Below the pieces are notes generated by a model, which saw nothing but the letters and a program-made list of their open reading frames with translations, was not told the DNA's origin and ran no database searches. 64,000 nucleotides of DNA from an uncultured Bacteroidota bacterium (GTDB lineage Bacteria; Bacteroidota; Bacteroidia; Bacteroidales; F082): the NCBI GenBank assembly GCA_900542475.1, contig UQNO01000002.1:62001-126000 (forward strand), given 5' to 3'. The translations under genes were made by a program, and so were the position numbers. Below are positions 58,675-64,000 of the stretch, one piece after another; positions within the stretch are counted from its first letter, which is position 1, and every line of letters starts with the position of its first letter.

Positions 58675-59502
58675 ATGAATAGACGAATATTATCAGAGGA
58701 AGAAATAAAGTCAATGTGCAAACGCATGAGGCTTCATGCGATGGATATGGCATTGGCAGCTGGTAGCCGTGGCGCACACGTGAGCGGCAGTTTGTCGTGC
58801 ATGGAAATCTATGCGGTGCTTTACGGTGCTATCCTGAATTATGATATTGACAACCCTTTGTGGAACGACCGTGACCGCTTCATTGCCGGTAAGGAACATG
58901 CCCGTTTGGCAGAATATCCGGCTCGTGCAGAGATGGGTTTTTATCCTGTGGAAGTGCTGAACACCTACGAGGAGAATGACGGTCTGCTGGTGGGTCACCA
59001 GTTAAAGAAAGAACTGGGTGCGGAGTATGGTTCCATGAGCTTGGGTATGGAGATGTCGTTTGCCGTGGGTAAGGCTCTTATCGCCAAGCAGACTGACCAG
59101 AAGTATCATGTGTATTGCCTGCTGGGTGATGCAGAGTGTGAGGAGGGTCCTGTATGGGAGGCCTTTATTGCCGCTGCTCATTACAATCTGGATAATCTGA
59201 CGGTGATTATTGACCGTAACCGCATGTCGGTGGATGGCAACACAGAGGAGTTGATGGCGCTGTGCGATATGCGGAAAAAAATGGAAGCCTTTGGCTTTGA
59301 ATCTGTCACCGTAGATGGTCACGACATCCATCAGTTGAGGGAAGCCTTGAAGCATAAACCAGAGGGGCTGCCATACGCAGTGATAGCAGAGACAACTAAA
59401 GGCAAGGGGGTGTCATTTGTTGAAAACAATAAGTCTTGGCATCAAGCGGTATTGAATGAAAAGCAATACCATGAGGCCGTGGAAGAAATACAAAACAGTT
59501 AG
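58675..59502 (+). CDS. transketolase, N-terminal subunit
   Basis: A 275-residue protein. It has HAMDMALAAGSRGAHVSGSL with the conserved His, and GDAECEEGPVWEAFIAAAHY containing the ThDP/metal-binding GD...N block. IIDRNRMSVDGNTEEL follows. It is the split N-terminal half of transketolase, with its other half at 59508. The pair uses thiamine diphosphate to move a two-carbon ketol unit. In a carrier-protein cluster it could deliver a glycolyl-type unit rather than serve the pentose pathway. Confidence 0.9.
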   Translation: MNRRILSEEEIKSMCKRMRLHAMDMALAAGSRGAHVSGSLSCMEIYAVLYGAILNYDIDNPLWNDRDRFIAGKEHARLAEYPARAEMGFYPVEVLNTYEENDGLLVGHQLKKELGAEYGSMSLGMEMSFAVGKALIAKQTDQKYHVYCLLGDAECEEGPVWEAFIAAAHYNLDNLTVIIDRNRMSVDGNTEELMALCDMRKKMEAFGFESVTVDGHDIHQLREALKHKPEGLPYAVIAETTKGKGVSFVENNKSWHQAVLNEKQYHEAVEEIQNS

Positions 59503-59507
59503 AGAAT

Positions 59508-60482
59508 ATGGGATACAGTCCAGCATTAATAAAAGCCTACGCCCGCATGGGGCAGAAAGGCGCAGCGGCCGGAATTGGCATGATGGAATTAGCCAAGAGT
59601 GACCCTGATATGCGGGTGGTTGTGGCTGACAGTGTGGCCATTGCCAGTCTGGACCGCTTCTATACCAACTATCCGAATCAAGTGGTTAATGCCGGTATCT
59701 CTGAGCAGAGCATGATTGGCATTGCCGCCGGTTTGTCATCAGAAGACGGACGAGCAGTGTATGCTTGTACATACGCCGCTTTTGTGTTAGTAAAAGCCAT
59801 TGAGTTTGTAAGGCACAATTTAGCATATCACCAGTTCAATGTGAAAATAGTGGGTAATTCCGCAGGATTTGCCATGGAAACCCTTTCTATATCCCATTGG
59901 GCGACGGAAGACATAGCCATGGCCAGAGCACTGCCCAACATGACCATCCTTTCTGCTGCTGACAGTCTGGAGGCTATCAAGATGGTGAAAGCAGCCCACG
60001 ACGTGAAAGGCCCCGTGTATGTACGCCTTTCAGGCTTGTTGAACTGCCCCGTTGTGTACTCCAACGACTTTGACTACCAGATTGGCAAAGCCAACAAATT
60101 GCGAGACGGGGATGGAGTTACTATTATAGCAACTGGTATGATGGTGCGTGAATCCTTGGATGCCGCAGAACTTCTTGCTGCCAAAGGCATCAATGCCCGC
60201 GTGGTGGATATGCATACTATCAAGCCGCTTGATACAGTATGTATAGATAAGGCTATGGCAGACTCCAAATTGCTGGTTTCAGTAGAGGAGCATAGCATTA
60301 TTGGCGGTTTAGGTGGCGCTATTGCAGAGTATCTGTCTGAAAGAGAGAACACGGCCAGACTGGTACGCATAGGTGTTGGTGATTTTTATGGAAAATTAGG
60401 CGACCTGCGCTACTGCTGGGAACAGCACGGCTTGACAGCCCCGCAGATTGCAAATAGAATAGAAAAAGAGTTAAAAAAATAA
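59508..60482 (+). CDS. transketolase, C-terminal subunit
   Basis: A 324-residue protein with the Pyr domain: GISEQSMIGIAAGLSSEDGR contains the conserved catalytic Glu, and YACTYAAFVLVKAIEFVRHN follows. The transketolase C-terminal domain (DGVTIIATGMMVRESLDAAE) comes last. It starts five bases after the N-terminal subunit. Together they form a complete ThDP enzyme. Confidence 0.9.
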   Translation: MGYSPALIKAYARMGQKGAAAGIGMMELAKSDPDMRVVVADSVAIASLDRFYTNYPNQVVNAGISEQSMIGIAAGLSSEDGRAVYACTYAAFVLVKAIEFVRHNLAYHQFNVKIVGNSAGFAMETLSISHWATEDIAMARALPNMTILSAADSLEAIKMVKAAHDVKGPVYVRLSGLLNCPVVYSNDFDYQIGKANKLRDGDGVTIIATGMMVRESLDAAELLAAKGINARVVDMHTIKPLDTVCIDKAMADSKLLVSVEEHSIIGGLGGAIAEYLSERENTARLVRIGVGDFYGKLGDLRYCWEQHGLTAPQIANRIEKELKK

Positions 60483-60496
60483 AAATCTATAAGAAA

Positions 60497-60733
60497 ATGA
60501 ATAACATTGATAAATTAAAAGAAGCATTTGTCGAAGGTCTTGAAATTCCCATTGAAGAAGTTGAAACTGCTACCATGGAAAGTGTAGATAAGTGGGACAG
60601 CATTGGTCAGATGAGCCTGATTGCCATTATTGAAGAGGTCTTTAGTATTGAGTTTGAGCCTGATGAGGTAATGCAGTTCACTTCTTTCGAGACTGGTAAA
60701 GAGATACTGAAAAACCACGGAATTGAGATGTAA
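60497..60733 (+). CDS. acyl carrier protein, second copy
   Basis: A 78-residue acidic protein. VDKWDSIGQMSLIAIIEEVF has the phosphopantetheine Ser35 in WDSIGQM. It resembles carrier proteins that work with adjacent AMP ligases. Its end overlaps the possible TTG start of the ligase gene. Confidence 0.88.
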   Translation: MNNIDKLKEAFVEGLEIPIEEVETATMESVDKWDSIGQMSLIAIIEEVFSIEFEPDEVMQFTSFETGKEILKNHGIEM

Positions 60734-60758
60734 GACCACAAATTATACGAAATATTTG

Positions 60759-62159
60759 ATGCTGTTTGATATTGATAAGAAGCCTGCGTCGGCGGTGGCT
60801 GCCGTTGATGATGCGGGTGGTCAGTTGACATACGGAGAAATAGTTTATCTTCGCAGTGAACTATCTACCATATTGCCGGAACGTGAGTTGGTGTTTTGTC
60901 TGTGCGAAAACCGAGTAGGGGCATTGGCTGGTTTCCTGTCGTTGTATGACTGCAAGGACGTGTGTCTGTTGCTTAATGCGCATATTGACAAGGCATTGTT
61001 GAAGAAGCTGGATGAAACTTACAAACCGTCCTATTACTGGATGCCGGAGGCTATAGCTGGGGCGAGCAGTTATGATAAAGTGTATGACTACAAAGGCTAT
61101 GTGCTGTGCAAGACTGGTAAGAAAGCCCCTGCAATGCACACCGACCTATCTATGTTGATGACCACTTCCGGAACCACGGGAAGTCCGAAACTGGTGCGTC
61201 ACAAGTATGGCAACATAGAGAGCAACGCCAAAAATGTAGCTAAAGTGTTTGGTTGGACCCCAGAAGAAAGAGGTATAGTTGACCTGCCCATGCAATACAC
61301 TATGGGACTGAATGTCATTAACAGCCACCTCTTCGCCGGTGCCACCGTATTGTTGATCGAGGTGAATTTGATGAGTCCTAAATACTGGACTTTCATCAAG
61401 GAGCAGAAAGGAACCAACTTCACAGGCGTGCCGTTCAGCTATGAAATCCTGAATCGTCTGCGTTTCTGGAAGATGGATTTGCCGCATCTGACCACGATGG
61501 CAGAAGGTGGTGGCAAGCTGTCTGATACGCTTTTCAAGACTTTTGCAGATTATGCCGTGAATAACAGTAAACGGTTCTTTGCTACTTTTGGCACTACAGA
61601 AACCTCGGCTCGTTTGGCATTCCTGCCACCCGAGCAGGCTGCAACTCATATTGGCAGTATTGGTCACGCCATTCCTGAGGGAAAAATCATTTTGGTGGAT
61701 GAAAACGACAACGAAATCACCGAACCAGATGTGGAAGGCGAACTTCGCTATGAAGGTCCAAATGTCACGATGGGTTACGGGACCTGCGTGGAAGACCTGT
61801 CCAAGGGCGATGAGTTCTGTGGCGTATATGAAACTGGCGACTTGGCCAAGAAAGATGCAGATGGATTCTTCTATATCGTTGGCCGCAAGAAACGTTTCTT
61901 GAAACTCTTTGGACTCCGTGTAAGCCTGGATCAGAGCGAAAAGATTATCTCCGAGAACTTTGGCGGCATGGAATGCGCCTGCACGGGTGATGACAATCAG
62001 ATGTTGATTTACATCACACAAAAGGATTTGAAGGAGGACGTTAAAAAACTGATTTCCGAAAAAACAGGTTTAATGACCAAGTTCTTTGATGTAAAAGAGA
62101 TAGAAGTAATCCCGAGATTGGAATCGGGGAAGATTAATTACAAGAAATTAGGAAAATAA
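60759..62159 (+). CDS. AMP-forming acyl-activating enzyme (ANL superfamily ligase)
   Basis: A protein of about 466 residues. It has the A3 motif LMTTSGTTGSPKLVRHKYGN, FATFGTTETSARLAF, VYETGDLAKKDADGFFYIVG, GRKKRFLKLFGLRVS, and the catalytic Lys in RLESGKINYKKLG. The family adenylates a carboxylic acid and loads it on CoA or a carrier protein. Placed after an ACP gene, it may load or transfer the acyl group that is later attached to a sugar. Starts: ATG 60759, or TTG 60723 that overlaps the ACP gene. Confidence 0.86.
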   Translation: MLFDIDKKPASAVAAVDDAGGQLTYGEIVYLRSELSTILPERELVFCLCENRVGALAGFLSLYDCKDVCLLLNAHIDKALLKKLDETYKPSYYWMPEAIAGASSYDKVYDYKGYVLCKTGKKAPAMHTDLSMLMTTSGTTGSPKLVRHKYGNIESNAKNVAKVFGWTPEERGIVDLPMQYTMGLNVINSHLFAGATVLLIEVNLMSPKYWTFIKEQKGTNFTGVPFSYEILNRLRFWKMDLPHLTTMAEGGGKLSDTLFKTFADYAVNNSKRFFATFGTTETSARLAFLPPEQAATHIGSIGHAIPEGKIILVDENDNEITEPDVEGELRYEGPNVTMGYGTCVEDLSKGDEFCGVYETGDLAKKDADGFFYIVGRKKRFLKLFGLRVSLDQSEKIISENFGGMECACTGDDNQMLIYITQKDLKEDVKKLISEKTGLMTKFFDVKEIEVIPRLESGKINYKKLGK

Positions 62160-62160
62160 C

Positions 62161-63216
62161 ATGGCTTTTTTTAAAATTGAGAATGTAAAGATAAGTGGTA
62201 TTTCCGCCTGTGTGCCGCCCAAAAGGGTGGATAATATGGAGTCTGACCTTGTTGAGGACAAGCATGAGATGGAGAAATACATAGAGACTACTGGTGTAAG
62301 ATACAGGTATGTGGCAGAAGATGGTATTTGCTCTTCTGACCTCTGCAAGCAGGCAGCTGACAAGCTGATTGAAGAGATGGAAATAGACAAGTCAGAGATT
62401 GGTTGCCTGATTATGGTGACACAGACCCCTGACTATATTTTCCCTGCAACAGCTTGTATTCTGCAAGATCGTCTGGGTTTGCCATCGGACTGTATGAGTT
62501 TTGATATTACTATGAGCTGTCCAGGATGGATCTATGGCTTGTCCGTGATGTCATCTATTCTCAGTGCAGGCAAGGTAAAGAAAGGTTTGCTGCTGGTTGG
62601 CGAAACATCTACCAAAGCCAAGTCTCCTTATGACCGCGTGAACTTGTTGGCCGGTGATGCAGGTACGGCTACCATATTGGAGTATCAGGAAGGTGCAAGT
62701 CCCCTGTTGTTTAGTATGCATACGGACGGAAGCAATTACCGCTCGCTTATTATCCCTGATGGTGGTTACAGGAATCCTGTTACACTTCAATCTTTTGAGT
62801 ATTATGAGTGTAAGGATGGTATAAAGCGTAATCGCTTGAATGCCAATATGGAAGGAGAGGATATTCTTTCATTTGCCATGCATACGGCCCCTAAATGCAT
62901 CAAGGGTTTGCTGGAGCATTTTGAGTTGCCCAAGGAAGAAATTGACTACTTTTTGATACATCAAGCCAACCAAATGATTAACAAGTTAATCCAAAAAAGG
63001 TTAAAGGTTGATGAAACTCATTGTCCGTATAATATCCACGACTTTGGTAATACATCTTCAACATCAATTCCGCTGATGATTGTGAACAAATTGCGTGAAA
63101 AAATTGGTGGAAAGAAGATTGTGGCTTGTGGATTTGGTACTGGATTGGCTTGGGGAGCGATGTGTACGGACATTTCGAATGATTGTAAGGTAGTTAAATT
63201 AAAGAAATATAATTGA
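62161..63216 (+). CDS. 3-oxoacyl-ACP synthase III (KAS III/FabH-like)
   Basis: A 351-residue thiolase-fold enzyme. The Cys120 nucleophile is in FDITMSCPGWIYGLSVMSS, the His in FLIHQANQMINK, and the Asn in IHDFGNTSSTSIPLMI, completing the Cys-His-Asn triad. It condenses an acyl-thioester starter with malonyl-ACP or a similar extender. It starts one base after the ligase gene. This is a dedicated copy outside the usual fatty-acid locus, consistent with making a special short acyl group. Confidence 0.9.
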   Translation: MAFFKIENVKISGISACVPPKRVDNMESDLVEDKHEMEKYIETTGVRYRYVAEDGICSSDLCKQAADKLIEEMEIDKSEIGCLIMVTQTPDYIFPATACILQDRLGLPSDCMSFDITMSCPGWIYGLSVMSSILSAGKVKKGLLLVGETSTKAKSPYDRVNLLAGDAGTATILEYQEGASPLLFSMHTDGSNYRSLIIPDGGYRNPVTLQSFEYYECKDGIKRNRLNANMEGEDILSFAMHTAPKCIKGLLEHFELPKEEIDYFLIHQANQMINKLIQKRLKVDETHCPYNIHDFGNTSSTSIPLMIVNKLREKIGGKKIVACGFGTGLAWGAMCTDISNDCKVVKLKKYN

Positions 63217-63227
63217 AATTAAGCAAT

Positions 63228-63887
63228 ATGTCTTCAATAAAGAAAAAATTAAAAGATAATAGTTTTATCAATTCTATCTACTGGAAGTATATATATTGTC
63301 CAGCGGTATTACAAGCGGATTTGTCAGAACTTATGCCAGTTGCTGACAACTTTAATGGTTGCAGTGTAAAAGAATTAACCATTAATAGCCCGATGTTTGA
63401 TAAGTATCTCGCTTTCATAAATGCTATGTATGAAGAGAAAATATATACGAAAAAAGAACTAATACAACTTTTGTCCAATCATTATTGGTTAAGAGACGTA
63501 AAGACATATGTGCTAATCAATAAGTCTAATCAGATTGTTTCAACAATCTCAACGGGGAAATATAAAAATAACGAAAAACAGGGCGGTGTGTTTAAATTTG
63601 CCACAGATAAGAATAAAAGAAAGCAGGGGTTTGGATTGTATATGTTGCGTTATGGTTATGGCAGACTAAAAACAGACGGATGCTCTTATGGCGAATCAAT
63701 AGTGTCATTTAGGAAGAATAGAATACCATCATTGATGACGCATTTTAAATGTGGTTTTATTCCTCAAATGGATAGAAAACTTGTTGTGTATGAATTAGTT
63801 AACAAGAGGGGGGGGGTAAAACATTGGTTTACAAGAAACTGGGTAATGAAGTATTATCAACTATATTTAAGAAAACATTATAAGTAA
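63228..63887 (+). CDS. GNAT-like acyltransferase, uncharacterised
   Basis: A protein of about 219 residues. The central part has VLINKSNQIVSTISTGKYKN, then KFATDKNKRKQGFGLYMLRY, a motif-A-like loop with Lys-Gln-Gly-Phe-Gly, and SLMTHFKCGFIPQMDRKLVV, a motif-B-like end. It may transfer the acyl group made by the ACP/KAS III block to the sugar. A run of eight G (63808-63815) lies in the codons for KRGGV near the C-terminus. ATG 63228 is preferred to TTG 63213. Confidence 0.68.
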   Translation: MSSIKKKLKDNSFINSIYWKYIYCPAVLQADLSELMPVADNFNGCSVKELTINSPMFDKYLAFINAMYEEKIYTKKELIQLLSNHYWLRDVKTYVLINKSNQIVSTISTGKYKNNEKQGGVFKFATDKNKRKQGFGLYMLRYGYGRLKTDGCSYGESIVSFRKNRIPSLMTHFKCGFIPQMDRKLVVYELVNKRGGVKHWFTRNWVMKYYQLYLRKHYK

Positions 63888-63891
63888 TATT

Positions 63892-64000
63892 ATGAAAGTA
63901 TCTGTTCTGGGCGCTGGCAACGGCGGTCAGGCTATTGCAGGATGGCTTGCAATGCAAGGTTATTCTGTCAGTCTTTATGGCAGAAATGAAAAAACTATAT
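63892..64000 (+). CDS. opine-dehydrogenase-like protein, N-terminal part (3' end outside window)
   Basis: The 36 visible residues MKVSVLGAGNGGQAIAGWLA, MQGYSVSLYGRNEKT form the first NAD(P)-binding strand-loop-helix (GAGNGG). The 'GAGNGGQA.AG.LA..G..V.LY.R' pattern is that of octopine/nopaline dehydrogenases. It follows the GNAT-like gene by four bases, so it belongs to the second locus. It is a different gene from the C-terminal fragment at 1-546. Confidence 0.7.
   Translation, partial: MKVSVLGAGNGGQAIAGWLAMQGYSVSLYGRNEKTI

Noticed and set aside
61146..62021. A 291-codon minus-strand frame opposite the AMP ligase
   Set aside because: The plus strand has all ANL motifs in order; the antisense frame shows no domain and no promoter.

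Overview
The window looks like a chromosomal segment of a Bacteroidales bacterium (Bacteroides, Prevotella or Muribaculaceae-like; I cannot fix the genus). The reasons are promoter -7 boxes of the Bacteroidetes type TAnnTTTG, AT-rich sequence rather than clear Shine-Dalgarno motifs before start codons, a UpxY-type antiterminator at the head of a polysaccharide locus, an EF-G2 paralogue, and NagB/PIG-L and rSAM/SPASM proteins of Bacteroidetes type.

Layout. (1) 1-8867: the 3' part of a first surface-polysaccharide locus, on the plus strand: the end of an opine-dehydrogenase-like gene, a Wzx flippase, four glycosyltransferases, two phosphoglycosyl transferases (one large, one small) and an acyltransferase-like gene. 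(2) 8983-22483: core genes. These are tRNA-Asn, a PfkB kinase, EF-G2, mnmA and xth, a ClC channel, an exosortase-like protein with an outer-membrane barrel protein, an omega-amidase, trkA, an LTA-synthase-like sulfatase and tRNA-Gln. Repeats of a 'GTCATTTCGA' family lie between many of them. (3) 22500-27960: an accessory island. It carries a DUF6140-like protein, a small membrane protein, a 48-residue Cys-containing peptide followed by a hairpin and a radical SAM/SPASM maturase (a candidate RiPP cassette), then small unknown and broken genes, and a GNAT gene on the other strand. (4) 28085-64000: a second, large polysaccharide locus that runs past the window end.

The second locus opens with upxY, two nucleotide-sugar dehydrogenases, a NagB/PIG-L fusion and rmlA. 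It is then interrupted by about 1 kb of gene debris (Fic and transposase remnants) and by a HAD/small protein/HD cassette. Next comes a nearly complete legionaminic-type nonulosonic acid pathway (legB, legC, legH, legI, legG, legF plus ptmA- and ptmE-like genes). An RloA/RloB defence pair, with rloB carrying one stop codon, sits between legC and legH. Then follow a flippase, a glycosyltransferase, a polymerase, a polysialyltransferase-like protein and an acetyltransferase. The locus ends with an acyl-building block: two carrier proteins, two ketoreductases, a split transketolase, an AMP-forming ligase, a KAS III enzyme, a GNAT-like protein and the start of another opine-dehydrogenase-like gene.

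Taken together, the window encodes two glycans. One probably contains a legionaminic-like sugar, uronic acids and an unusual acyl or carboxyalkyl group. Repeats have entered coding sequence in several places: a 27-bp tandem repeat inside a glycosyltransferase, an insert inside legC, and two genes whose stop codons lie in copies of a dispersed repeat.
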